Below the pieces are notes generated by a model. The model saw only the letters and a program-made list of their open reading frames with translations, ran no database searches and was not told where the DNA came from. A stretch of DNA of 64,000 bases. It comes from Litoditis marina. Lineage: Eukaryota > Nematoda > Chromadorea > Rhabditida > Rhabditidae. The stretch lies in the NCBI GenBank assembly GCA_964036275.1, contig OZ038435.1, forward strand, positions 15,291,634 to 15,355,633, written 5' to 3'. Numbering within the stretch: position 1 is the first letter of the stretch; the number at the start of each line of letters is the position of its first letter. Made by a program: the position numbers and the translations under genes. Shown here one piece after another: positions 1-11,046 of the stretch.

Positions 1-801
1 GAATTCACGTTAGCGATTGTTCAGTTTTATAAGAACATGTCAACGAAAAATGTCTATAGAACACTCATGTTTTCTCTAAGAAATAGCATCCAAAAATCTT
101 TGCTCGATGTCAATGGGTCGCAGAGGGAATGAAATAATTATATCAAAGTTTTCAGATGAGATCGGCGGTGAAAGGGATTATTATAAGGAAATATATCATA
201 TCTGTTTGCCTCCTGGCGAAATGCCTGATTCTGGCAATCATTGGTTACTTGAACTTGGCATGCCTTCTTTATTTGAGTTCTTCTTTCATCTTCTATTTTA
301 GACAACGTGAATCTTCTTACACGACACTAAACAGCAAATGGAGCTAATCAGGGCAATAGCGTTTGCGAGTCGGAACCTCAAGGATAAATCTTCGGGTGTG
401 TGTATAATTTGAGAAAATATAACTTTTGAAGGACGCCGGACATTAATATTGCACGGTTAGGCTACGGTGTGACCCACTGCGATTTACCGTTTGTCCCATA
501 GACATTTTGTACAACCATCTAACTTATCCTCATTTGGGTAATCTCTCGTCGCACAGCGCGCTATGCCGAAATCACCGAATTCTCTCCATTCTCATATAAA
601 ACGTTTTCCATAACTCCTAAAGTTGATCAGAATCATTTGAATTTCATTTTTACTTCTCTATCTTATTTAATTGAAGTAGTTCCCGCTGATACAGAGGCAA
701 AGAGTTTTTTCGTCCTGAAAAGTTTCTGAGAGCAGTTTACGTAACTGTACATTCGTGCGTAGTAAACAAATTATTCACATTTTGTTTTCAGTTTTCCACA
801 G
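1..801. other. No gene recognised
   Basis: AT-rich sequence with short chance open frames only. Positions 55-130 resemble one end of the inverted-repeat family whose other ends read GTCTCAGTGGGAATG (compare 7016-7192). I see no splice-phased exons and no RNA gene. Confidence 0.5.
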
Positions 802-969
802 ATGTCTAACATCGTAACGCTCATTCCCAAAATTGAAGAGGAGATTCCGGGACAGCAATACCGACATGCCAGTCAACTTCTTGAAATGAATTATGAGGTC
901 GGTTGCTTCAACTTAGAAGAAACTAGTCTCATGCGGAATAACGTGTATGGTTTGTTCGAGCTTAGTTAG
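802..969 (+). CDS. Exon-like open frame, unknown protein fragment
   Basis: An ATG directly follows TTTTCCACAG, an acceptor or trans-splice-like sequence, and opens a 55-codon frame beginning MSNIVTLIPKIEEE and stopping at TAG 967-969. A possible donor (GAG|gtcggt) at 897/898 would shorten it to a 32-codon first exon. The residue mix is more protein-like than in neighbouring chance frames (IEEEIPGQQYRHASQLLEMN). I recognise no family. The next downstream exon-like segment is stem-loop copy 1, and no phase-consistent join yields a long protein, so this may be a relic. Confidence 0.3.
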   Translation: MSNIVTLIPKIEEEIPGQQYRHASQLLEMNYEVGCFNLEETSLMRNNVYGLFELS

Positions 970-1410
970 ATGTTCTTATTCACAGATCGTGTCTATCTCG
1001 TGAGTTAAACGATTAGAAATAGGTTTCCTAAACCAAATGTAATTTGAAAAAGTTATTACAGAAATGAATGCATGGACTAAGATTAATATATACCATTCTG
1101 TTGAGGCAGCAAATGCGATATGATGGCGTGTGAAATGCTTCATATTATACTAGTAATGATACCTGAGCCGGTAGACACCGACCTGTAGATCTCAACCTGA
1201 GTCTCCTCAAACACAGACGGTTTCTCTGCTCTCACATCCTGCCGGGATACATGTTTCGCGAAATAGTGCGCAAAGAGACGCAGGTTCGGATAGAACTGCG
1301 GGTATATCTGGCATGTACCTTACGTACTCAGGGAGAAACCATCTGGTTGAGTTATCAAAAGTGGTGACAGTTTTTCAACAATAACACAAAGCTAATAAAA
1401 CTTCTTGCAG

Positions 1411-1450
1411 ATCGTCCATACACGAACTGGTTTTCACATATATTGGAAAC
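1411..1450 (+). ncRNA. Stem-loop copy 1
   Basis: Acceptor-like CTTCTTGCAG ends at 1410. Stem GTTTTCA 1430-1436, loop CATATAT, stem TGGAAAC 1444-1450. All seven pairs form, one of them a U-G wobble. Confidence 0.55.
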
Positions 1451-2005
1451 AGACAACGAATAGAACCCGATTTTTCTCGGATTGTGAGTTTTCCCACAGT
1501 TATCACCCAAACTCAACGACCAATGTTCTGAACAGAAAACGTCTATTTTTTGTCAAACTCACAACAAGCGCCGTTTTCAACCGTAAACTACCGTACACAC
1601 AGCAGGCGGGAATATAAATCATCTGTGCCGTTACATCCAAAATAGTTGTGTTCTTGAACTGTTACAATCAAACGCGAGTTTGTGCATTACAACACGTTCT
1701 TAATAAAGTTTGACAATATTCTCACATTTCAGTTTCGGTGTACAGAGTATACCAATTTTGGCATCATGGAGTGAATAAATTATAACTGAGATGTCAAATT
1801 CAAGCCTGTCGACGGTAAGATTTGTGATATTTCTTCTAGAACTCTAACTAATACGGCGTGTTGGTCACGTATACTGTATAATGTATACACAAGTTCACTG
1901 GAAAACACAAAAGTGTTGAGTTGCACATTTGTTTGCATTTCATGTTTGCATGCTTCTCTCAGCTCATGAGTTCCGTTGTAAGTCAAAGGTGTTCTCGAAT
2001 TCACT

Positions 2006-2476
2006 AGGAATTTACGAAAAGTGACATTACACTTGACCATCAATAGCAAATTGTTGATCTGATCTATACATTGTACGTACGTTTCACCTAAATTACACCG
2101 ATGCTATAAGAACTTTGATTCTTTAGGAATTTACGAAAAGTGACATTACACTTGACCATCAATAGCAAATTGTTGATCTGATCTATACATTGTACGTACG
2201 TTTCACCTAAATTACACCGATGCTATAAGAACTTTGATTCTTTAGGAATTTACGAAAAGTGACATTACACTTGACCATCAATAGCAAATTGTTGATCTGA
2301 TCTATACATTGTACGTACGTTTCACCTAAATTACACCGATGCTATAAGAACTTTGATTCTTTAGGAATTTACGAAAAGTGACATTACACTTGACCATCAA
2401 TAGCAAATTGTTGATCTGATCTATACATTGTACGTACGTTTCACCTAAATTACACCGATGCTATAAGAACTTTGAG
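2006..2476. repeat. Tandem repeat, 119-bp unit, four copies
   Basis: AGGAATTTACGAAAAGTGAC recurs at 2006, 2125, 2244 and 2363, an exact 119-bp period. The four units are nearly identical, so the expansion is recent or continually homogenised. The last unit ends at ...AAGAACTTTGA, where unrelated sequence begins. Each unit contains the palindrome GTACGTAC. No reading frame crosses the units. Confidence 0.95.
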
Positions 2477-3107
2477 TTGTTGACCATCAAATTACCTTAG
2501 ATCTCTCCGATATCAGAGTGAAATTTTATTTATAATTCTCAAAACTACAATTTGAACTTGTTGCCAAACTGTAATTGCAACAGTTTTGACTGAAAACATT
2601 CAGCTGCTTGGTTTCTTTTATTATTCTTTTACATTGTTAACAAAGTACTTATTTCAGCTATACTCAGAATGCTCACATAGGCTTGACCATTGAATATGAA
2701 CGCGAATGTGAATCGTTCTTTTTTTGAAAAAGGTTAGTCATTTTTTTTGAGAAATCACGAGAAATAGACTGACGAGATATAGAAATAGACACGAATTTTT
2801 CAAACTTTCATTGAAATGAAATGAGTGTCCATTTTTTTCAAATGTTTCTACCGTAATCGAATAGACGTGTAATGTACTTTATCCATTCTATTTGAGAGAA
2901 AAGTTTCACTACTAGAGCGGCGCAACGTTGAGCAGAATAATGGTTGAGCATTGAAAACATATTTTTTCGACCCTACATTACATTTTTTATTTATTCATTT
3001 GATGCACTACAAGATGCGCTAAACGAGAGAAAAAAAACAAACACAGAATTAGTTAGATACAATTGATCAAAAAAGTAATCTTTGTTTACTTACCTGTTTA
3101 CTTTCAG

Positions 3108-3148
3108 ATCATCAATACATGAGCAGCTTCTCCACATATATTGGAGAA
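3108..3148 (+). ncRNA. Stem-loop copy 2, with double compensatory change
   Basis: Acceptor-like CTTTCAG ends at 3107. Stem TTCTCCA 3128-3134 pairs perfectly with TGGAGAA 3142-3148 around loop CATATAT. Two pairs differ from the consensus on both arms, the clearest covariation in the set. The leader is one base longer than usual, which shifts any reading frame. Confidence 0.6.
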
Positions 3149-4283
3149 TTAAACGGATTACTAGTTTTTTCGAGAGAAGTTAGTTGTCTGCAACTATAAA
3201 ATTTTCGATAAAGTTGTGTAGCCCGATTCCTTATCGAAGTTTCAGATATTATTCATCTGTGTCGTTTCGAACCACTGTGCCTTTACAATTTTTTTCCTGA
3301 ACTCATATTTATTCTATTAAACGTTCTTCTGAATACATCACTTTTGAAAACTGGTCTTACCGCTCTTTTACAGTTGTACAGCAGATTCTGACTTCGGAGT
3401 ATTCGACTTGTGGAGAAAAGACTCTACGCGGATAACGACAGAATGTGAGATAACTTTTATAAATAAATTAATTACTGTTTGAATTTGCATACCCTACTAA
3501 GTGAGGAGTTTTTTTCGAATACTGCTAAAGAACTTAAGAGGATGATGATTTTGCAAAACTGTATTGTTTCCAATCTGAAACCGTGTTAACAAATGGAAAA
3601 TATGGTGACCAAGTGGAACAAAACTTGATGAAATGGTTTTATGAATGTTGGCCTATGGATAGGATTCAATTTCTCTTCGTATGTTTGAGGAGACGCAGGA
3701 TGAAGGGATCGTTAGGCTGAGCTTGAGACGGTATTCAAACTGCAATGTCAAAATTTGTGTATGAACCATCACAGTTTGCTTCTCCAAACTTAATTAAAGT
3801 TAATCAAAATTCAGTGTTTCGCGTCCAAATAAAAAGTTCTCCAAATATTAATTTGTGTTAGTGTTTCAGATTTAAGGTTCAAAATCTATCCATTCACGTC
3901 AAATTGTTGATGATTACTTCAAATGAAAGCTGTTGCAGGTTTCAATAACAGCCATCACAGAAAAACAAGACTGATACTGAAGGTGAGTGTTTGTAAAGAA
4001 GTTCACCTCTTTTACCTTCAGAAGTCTGTCTCATGTACGTTCGGAAACAAATTCCCGACTCTGAATTTTGATTCGAAAAATTAGGGTATCACGCTATTGA
4101 ATAGATGCAGTTTTTGAAAACTACAAACTGGTGAACAATTACCTAAAGTATTCATTGGCACGCTTCCAATTCTCAGTGGGAATAACCGGAACTAAACTTC
4201 ATACGCATGCAATCCTGATCGGTGTCACCTAATCCGGCCAATGTATTATAGTGTCAAATGAAGGTTGAACAGTCCAACAAACT

Positions 4284-4398
4284 ATGATGAAGAAAGAGTC
4301 TACCAAGAAACCTACAAAGACTTTGACAGACTGGTTAACGGCATCAAAGACCTCCGAAAATGATTTGAAGAATCATGGATTCATTGTACACCTACGTG
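4284..4398 (+). CDS. Exon-like fragment, lysine/threonine-rich, unknown
   Basis: The frame begins MMKKESTKKPTKTLTDWL and reaches a plausible donor (CGT G|gtatgt) after 38 codons. The composition (K, T, S, D, E) is protein-like and differs from the F/C/L-rich chance frames nearby. No good acceptor precedes it, and I could not phase it to a following exon. Another donor-flanked candidate lies at about 3939-3981 (TTGCAG| ... CTGAAG|gtgagt). It may be a first coding exon of a decayed or unrecognised gene. Confidence 0.25.
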
Positions 4399-4764
4399 GT
4401 ATGTTTGCTAAAAAAAACGAATCGTTGTTAAAATCGAAAAAGTTATGTCCTTTTTCTTTTATGCTGCGATGTCGGTAAAACAAACCGAACTAGTTAATCA
4501 AGCCCACTTTCGTACCTCATTTTTTATTACCACAAGCACGTTTTGAAATGTGGGGAGGCTGGTGTAAGATCACCTATAATTTAACTATTTTACTCTCAAA
4601 AAAACATTAGAAAGATATGTCCAAACAAAACTTAGCTATCTGCAGTTGAAATGTTTCTAATGGAAAGCCATTCTATTCCATTCTATTATTCTACTGTTTA
4701 TCTGCAATAAACCAATAACACCAAAACAGTTATTCGCGTTCAATCAATGAACAATCCTTTCCAG

Positions 4765-4804
4765 AAACTCAATAAATGAGATGGTTTCCACGTATATTGG
4801 AGAC
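4765..4804 (+). ncRNA. Stem-loop copy 3
   Basis: Acceptor-like CTTTCCAG ends at 4764. Stem GTTTCCA 4784-4790, loop CGTATAT, stem TGGAGAC 4798-4804, with one U-G wobble. Confidence 0.55.
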
Positions 4805-5603
4805 GTCAATTGGTGAAAAAAGTGATTCTTCATTTGTGGTTAGTTTCCTTGGTTTTTAGTACAAACACATTGTTTCTTCGAGAAGAGGTTTAGCGAAATG
4901 TAGCTTCCATCACTAATTTTATCTTGAACTAGTCTCATATCTGAGTTAAAACTTTCATGTAAAAATTCATGAAAGAGTTCCGCTTAAACAAAAAAGTGTT
5001 GTTCAAAAAACAATCGATGAATGTTCTATCGGAAAAACAAAACGCCACTTTTCTCCGATTGTGTGAAGAAACTTCACAGATATGTTTTCAGCTCAAGTGT
5101 TTCACATGATCAGCAGTCCTTATTTTTTGGTAACTTCCAACAGACCAAATAAAAACGTGGGTTACATTTCAGTCAGATTTGCTACACAATCTAGGTTTCA
5201 ACCAATTGTTTATTGTTGGAGTATATTTGAACTGACTTGAAAAGTAGACCAATTGCGTGTTCTAACTTTATTTTCATGGTAACAAAATTTCATGTTAAAT
5301 TAGCGAAACAGAATTCCTAATTTTTCGTTAATTTTTCACAGCACATTTTAAAAATGTGTCTCAATCGTAAGAGTTTTAGCCAAGCTATTACGTCATGCGT
5401 TTCATCCACAGCGTCTCACAACAGAGAACAACAAGACGGCTTAAATTTTAGCGCGCCTTACTTAGATCATTTGTCTTATATTCAGCCTATATCATAAAAA
5501 ACCGTGGAAAACACAATCAATTTGGTGAAATCGAAAAGTCGAACGTGAAACTTATGCAAACTACTTTTTTGCTTTACATTGTGTTATTTTTCTACTTCCA
5601 GAT

Positions 5604-5719
5604 AGTTTCTAACCGAATGGACCAAATATATTTCATGGAGGTCCCTTCGATCAATAAAATGTGGTTTCCACATATACTGGAACCGAAAAGTCAGCATCGG
5701 CTGTTGAATTTGATGTAAT
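5604..5719 (+). pseudogene. Exon-like fragment carrying stem-loop copy 4
   Basis: Behind TTCCAG (5598-5603) a frame stays open for 37 codons to TAA 5717-5719 (beginning IVSNRMDQIYFMEVPS). Its middle, around AAATATATTTCATGGAGGTCC, matches 9808-9831 at the nucleotide level but in another frame. Here the hairpin (5664-5684, one arm mismatch) follows directly, whereas near 9.8 kb an intron-like segment separates the two blocks. This suggests the blocks once belonged to one transcribed unit. Confidence 0.35.
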
Positions 5720-6236
5720 AGAAATTAGATAAATTGTACACTGTATTTATTTTGAACTCAGTCAATATTAACTTCATAGATAGTATTTACTACCTTTAAT
5801 TCATTCAATCATTTATTTATTTACTTTATCCTAATTAACTTGATTTCATTTAACCTATTTTTGCTTATCTAATCGTTCGTTTGTAAATTTCTTACTACAA
5901 ACAGTTAACAACTTTTCATTTATGTCCAGGCATGAATTGTTACATTTGTTTTTGTATAATTGTATTCCAGTTTTGAATTTTCAATTCTGTTTGGTTACTC
6001 CTTTTGATCACATGCAAATTCTTTGTGTAGTTTGCCTATGAATTATGTAAAAGGAACATTTCCATTACGTCTTGAAGTTATACAACCCATGTTATACACA
6101 ATGTGATACCTTTTAATTGTTACTTGATGTTTATACCTGTTTACTCAAATTTGATTCATTTTTACTTGTTTTTCTTTTCTAAAAAACACCTGGATAGTTA
6201 TCGAACATTTGTTCATTTCTTGAACCCCTTTTCCAG

Positions 6237-6276
6237 ATATTCCATACAAGAATTAGTTTCCACATACATTGGAAAC
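6237..6276 (+). ncRNA. Stem-loop copy 5
   Basis: Acceptor-like TTTTCCAG ends at 6236. Stem GTTTCCA 6256-6262 and TGGAAAC 6270-6276 pair perfectly around CATACAT. Flanking AATTA and TAATT can lengthen the stem across a 2-nt bulge. Confidence 0.55.
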
Positions 6277-7015
6277 GATAATTTGGATGGATTCGGGGTT
6301 AATGAAAAATCGTGAGTTTTCCTACTTATATCATTTTGGCAAAAACATCACATAGAAAAGTGATTATCCATTTTCAACGGTGCCACGTTTGTATGGCAGA
6401 TTTGAATGAAAGTCATGGTACCAATTTGCAGTAGATGGTGAGTACCTCGCCAGTTATTAGATTAATACTGTATTACATATTACTGTTCAATTAAACCAAC
6501 CGATTGTGTTCCTAGTAATGTACACATACAACGCCTAACGAATGTATGTTTCTAAGTTGTAAACGACTCTCTGCTTTCAGACTAGAGCTTCATACCCCTA
6601 AGTACTTCTCTTGAATACGTGAATATAGATTCATCTCTAAGTACATCCTTGCATAAACCTTCATGTATTTAGTTCAAGAATTGCCTAATCAAAAAAAACA
6701 CTATTTTTATTGTTCATCTTACAGATGACTATTATTCCGGAAGTCGCCATACCGTGTGGGGTGGTCGTCAAATAACACCCATTCACGAACTTTAACGGTG
6801 ATATGCTGTGTACAATCACTGTTTTCGAGATAGGAACAGGACGAATAATCGGAACCACTCAACAAAGAACGGGCTTCTGAGCTCGTAGACAAGTATCTGA
6901 CAGAAGATTAGATGATACATGAAATCAATATCCACCTTTTGGACGGGGTCAGTTTTCATTTTACCAACGCGCAGTCGCATAACAAACCTTGAACTACTTC
7001 ATCTATAGTTTCAGT

Positions 7016-7192
7016 CATTCTCACTGAGACCTCGACGAGGTGCCAACAAAATTTCCATTATATTTCAACACACTAAACGTTTCTCCGACCGGCAGTTAAC
7101 CTCTGCTACAGTACGTAGAACAGAATAATTTTCATAAAACCATAATTTCTATGAAATATATTCAAAAAAATTTGAATGTCTCAGTGGGAATG
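7016..7192. mobile_element. Short inverted-repeat element, CATTCYCACTGAGAC family
   Basis: The left end reads CATTCTCACTGAGAC and the right end GTCTCAGTGGGAATG, forming terminal inverted repeats of about 15 bp around a non-coding core. The same ends occur at 16058-16268, 36633-36846, 47571-47780 and 50082-50294, so this is a MITE-like family. Confidence 0.75.
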
Positions 7193-7571
7193 GCGAGAAC
7201 TGTACACGTGAAGCAGAGACTTGAAATGAGACTCTAACTCAAAACACACGACACGTTATCCAGAAAACCCTACATTTCATTTGAATAACGTATCTGAAAC
7301 ATTCAAACTACAGCTAAATTACAGAGCACAAAAACACTGCTGGAAACGGACTTTCTGGGGTACTCCGAGGCCATAGACGAATGCCTAAATGAGAAAAAGA
7401 CTGTCGCGTGGAGATTTGTTTGACTTCAAGAGAGAGATTTACAAACCGAAGTCTTGGAGTCTGTATGGTTCGTGAGAGTGATACAAAATATTTAAAGCTC
7501 GAATTTAAATGCTACCAAACCAAAAACACTCTTATTTCAGATACAACTCCAATATCTTGGTATAGTGTTGA

Positions 7572-8265
7572 AGCAGGGCAATTATATAGTCCAATCACAA
7601 CGCTTCAGTCCTTCAAACTGCAATACATTTGTGAATTGCAGTTTAAAGGCAGATATCCACGCCAGCATGCAAATTGAAAATATAGTGAATCGCCTATAAA
7701 TGACTCTTTTTTATTGGTTTTGAATATATATAGTAGGAAGAAAAAGAATATCTCAAGTTTTACAGTAAATTTGTTGGCGAATGTTCGAATTTCTCGATCT
7801 GCAGGTCCGCGGTAGTACCGCGCAGTCATGCGGTACACCCGCGGACGTGTAACCTGTTGGGCCGCGGTTGTGTTTTCCACCGTTTTAAATAAATGTTGCT
7901 CAAATTATTTTTTTGTTCGTAACTCTTTTTCTATTCTTATTTAAAATTTTGAACAGTGTAATAAACATCAAATAAACCCAAATACACTGAGTAAGACAGC
8001 CCGCAAGTCCGCAACCTAAAATCGCATCACGGTAGGTGCGCATATACGCAGAGGTACCGCCCAATTTCCGATTAAACCCGATGAAGTTGAAAAAAAATTC
8101 CATGATTCAGTTTTAATGGTCCTTTTTTCACACTTGTTTTCTGGTAGTAACTACCCAAGTAGAATTGGAAAGTGACCTTATCTCAATTTCGATGCTGGCG
8201 TGGATATCTGCCTTTAAAGGACTGTTGACACGGGATTGGTCCACATAAATCGTCCTCGTCCTGCT
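7572..8265. mobile_element. Nested palindromic element, about 690 bp
   Basis: The outer ends are inverted copies: AGCAGGGCAATTATATAGTC on the left, and on the right the complement of AGCAGGACGAGGACGATTTA. Inside them, about 26 bp of TTTAAAGGCAGATATCCACG (7644 onward) recurs inverted at about 8197-8222. The core (7670-8195) has only broken frames. Shorter relatives with ends like AGGACGATTATGTGGACCAA lie at 18115-18175, 32296-32420 and 48073-48178. Confidence 0.65.
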
Positions 8266-8312
8266 TTAATGGAAGTTATTTGAAAAAAAACAAATGGTTA
8301 TGAATACACTAT

Positions 8313-8500
8313 TTAGCAGGTCACGCATCCAACAGACGAGGCATGTTCAAGGAAACGGGTGAACAGCCGACAATCAAGTTCACCTTTTTGGATTCTTACG
8401 GTCGCAGCTGTGGCCAACCGAAAACAACACTATAATAGGATAATTGCCTAAATGCGGCTATTGTCACAGGTTGGCGACACCGATTCACAAAATGTTATTT
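8313..8500 (+). repeat. Direct duplicate of 9503-9690
   Basis: The two segments share the order: CACGCATCCAA, ATGTTCAA-GA-ACGGGTGAACAGCC, CCGAAAACAACACTATAA-AGG, TTGGCGACACCGATTCACA. Small indels break any common frame. Copies are about 1.2 kb apart. Confidence 0.8.
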
Positions 8501-9049
8501 CGGTATATAATGAATTATGAAAACCCTTGAATAATGAGAGTCAAACCCCTGTGTGGAAACCGAGACGTTGCACACTCATATACATATCTTAACTGTCATG
8601 TTATTAACGATACATTTAAGCTTATACACGTGCATGTATGTTCTACAATTAAAAAATTTTCATATTCACTCTCGCATATTCATTCTCGTTCTCTTGAATA
8701 ACCCTGAATGCCTGAATCATAATAGTGTGAATCACCAGCGATAATCCGTTTTGTTTAGAATATCAGCGATTCAACATGCCGAGCGATCAAAGGCCGAAGA
8801 AAATCGACTAGGACTGCGTCGATGAGAGAGACGGTCTTCTCCACCGAACAAAGAATATCTACGTGTGCAAAACCCCTCACAGATCCAAGGATACCGAACA
8901 GAAAATGTGCGCTACATGGGGAAAAAGGACATAAAACATAAAGTAAGTACATATAGCCGACGCCAACGGCAAGGCAAGAGGGTACTGTATATCTCACTTT
9001 CCGATGTGTATGCACACATGTCTCCGACTCGAAAGCGTTCCGTTTATAT

Positions 9050-9121
9050 GCTCTAATAGGACAGTGGTTAGCGCCCTGCTACGAAACTTTTGCTCGCAGG
9101 TTCGATTCCGGCGTTAGACGG
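9050..9121 (+). pseudogene. tRNA-like relic, Arg(ACG)-like
   Basis: Contains an A-box-like TGGTTAGCGC and a B-box GGTTCGATTCC at tRNA spacing. The seven bases CTCTAAT and GTTAGAC could form six acceptor pairs. The would-be anticodon loop CTACGAA would read ACG, but the anticodon stem does not pair and the T stem has a mismatch. A decayed tRNA or tRNA-derived repeat is the best reading. Confidence 0.35.
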
Positions 9122-9385
9122 AAAATTATAAGTTTGGCACTCACTATACTGACTAGCTACACATTAGTAAACGACTGAGATAGAATCACCAGAAATAGCT
9201 GCTTCAGGCCTAAATATGGATATGAATAGATACTAACGCTCTCGATAACCGCGAATGATTACGCCAACAGTCAGGACGGATGGAATCTGCAGTCAAGACA
9301 TCTAAGTATCATTACAAGTGACTGAAGCTCATGTCATAGCCATAAAACAATCAACTCTCGGCCTATGTTTTCATATCCGTTCCAG

Positions 9386-9849
9386 TCAACAAATACACCT
9401 TGAAAACGGAGAAACAGAGGTGTCTGAAAAAATTGGACAACGCCATGGAGAAAGCACTCGGAATGAAGTCACACAGTGAGTGCACCAACACCACCAAACC
9501 ACGCATCCAAATGACGGCTGACATGTTCAACGAGACGGGTGAACAGCCGACAGTTCACCTTTTAGGATTAGTACCGTCGCAGCTGGGGCAACCGAAAACA
9601 ACACTATAACAGGATAATTGCGTATATAACGATGTCATAGTAAGCAAAAACAGCTACTGTCACAGATTGGCGACACCGATTCACATAATGTTATCACCAC
9701 AGACTTTCGAGCCATCAACTTTGGAAAAAGTGAGTTCTCAAAGAAAAGAAAAACACCCAAAAGAGTTGGTGTTAATGTTTTCCTTGCAGATACCTAACGA
9801 AAACTACAAATATATCTTACATGGAGGTCCTTGGGTTCAACTAACGGTG
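9386..9849 (+). pseudogene. Exon-like fragments of an unrecognised gene
   Basis: Three segments have both splice borders. The first, 9386-9478, runs between CCGTTCCAG and CACA|gtgagt and is open (NKYTLKTEKQRCLKKLDNAM...), rich in K, E and L. The second, 9703-9729, lies between CACCACAG and GAAAAA|gtgagt. The third, about 9790-9847, lies between CCTTGCAG and ACTAACG|gtgggt and reads IPNENYKYILHGGPWVQLT. Exons two and three are in phase with each other. The following stem-loop copy 6 meets an early stop in the continuing phase. The third segment matches 5625-5655 in nucleotides. I recognise no protein family. Confidence 0.3.
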
Positions 9850-10060
9850 GGTTTGAACGTGTTAGCGATCATGAAAAGAAAATTAGCTCGAACGAATTAA
9901 TCACTAAACAATTGTGGGTCCACTCATTATCTAGTCTTATTCGGTTCTCATTTTTAACTCTACAAAAAATATTTAGTGTTCTGTTGCTTACGACAGATCT
10001 ATTTACCAGATACCAAACATGTTTCTGTTTTTTGTCCAAATAATACGCAATGATTTTCAG

Positions 10061-10100
10061 GAACGCCATAGATGAATTCGTTTCTACATACATTGGAAAC
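10061..10100 (+). ncRNA. Stem-loop copy 6
   Basis: Acceptor-like GATTTTCAG ends at 10060. Stem GTTTCTA 10080-10086, loop CATACAT, stem TGGAAAC 10094-10100, with one U-G wobble. An outer C-G pair extends it. Confidence 0.55.
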
Positions 10101-10704
10101 GTCAAAATCTCCCAACAGTACAATAACCGTTGTATGGTATGTTTTTTTGAACAATTTTTCTTGGGAACTCTCAAAAAATTACAATTGAAATAGTTTTGGT
10201 TTGTATGTATATCGCCATTGCACGTTTCGAACTTAATACGTGTAAGTTTCAAATTATCGTAGTACTTCATTCTTCTCCAAAAATATGTTTTGAATGAACC
10301 TGGTAGAATTCTAGGTGTTTTCATGCAACGACTCATCTAGTTCTATTCCTCGACAACGTGTTAATAAATTAGTATGAAAAACGGGTGTAAAAAAGTGAAG
10401 ATTAGTTTTGGATGAAAAGGACTTCTATGATTCGGTTCACTGTCACCATAGTCTATTTTTCCAAAGTGGAAGGCAAATCGCAAATGACCCCCCTAAGTGA
10501 TAGCCAACAATCATTCTTAGTAATTAGTATGGTTCATTCAGGCAATATTTATCTGATTGATAGTACACTCTATGTACAATAATTAAAACCTTAATTTTAC
10601 ATTATGTTAAACGAACTTATCTCTATGCAGTACCCCCCCCCCTGTGTTTTATGAGCAAGCCTGAAACCATCGAAAACCTAGCGACCCACTGTTCCTCAAC
10701 CTCT

Positions 10705-10859
10705 CTGAAGTTGAAAATCGAGTTGTTTACCAAGGTTCGCCCACCAAATTGGTCACTAGTTGATATCAAGTTGTGAAATCGAAATTTGATGCACAATTGT
10801 GCACCAAGTTCCTGGTGAACTGTCTGAACCTTGGTAAACAACTCGGTTTTTAAGTTCAG
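10705..10859. mobile_element. Inverted-repeat element (MITE), copy 1
   Basis: Termini of about 33 bp are inverted copies of each other (CTGAAGTTGAAAATCGAGTT at the left, complement of CTGAACTTAAAAACCGAGTT at the right), giving a near-palindrome of 155 bp. The internal GTTTACCAAGGTT/AACCTTGGTAAAC pair is exact. A relative in inverted orientation lies at 56866-57041. Confidence 0.85.
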
Positions 10860-10867
10860 AGCGCTCA

Positions 10868-11005
10868 ATGGCACAGGCCGCAGCCCTGACTCACCTTGTG
10901 CGCGGGGACACAAAGTGCCTGGAGGTGTACGTCAGTAGGGATATGGCGCCCGTCCTCGGTCTTCAACTGCCATCCCCACACATCGGAATCTATGCTCTGT
11001 CAAGG
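10868..11005 (+). CDS. GC-rich open fragment, unknown
   Basis: Immediately after the inverted-repeat element, a frame beginning MAQAAALTHLVRGDTKCLEV runs 46 codons to a possible donor (TCAAG|gtattc near 11005). It is markedly more GC-rich than its surroundings and has a balanced residue mix. No partner exon with a matching phase was found. It could be a captured gene fragment. Confidence 0.3.
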
Positions 11006-11046
11006 TATTCATTTTATTCCTTTTTTTTATATTCATTCATTAATAG

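Noticed and set aside
1430..1450. Hairpin as a Helitron 3' terminus
   Set aside because: The stem-loops are not followed by CTRR at the expected distance, and no matching TC-type 5' ends were seen.
9869..10336. 155-codon minus-strand frame
   Set aside because: It is antisense to exon-like blocks and stem-loop copy 6 and has no splice context of its own.
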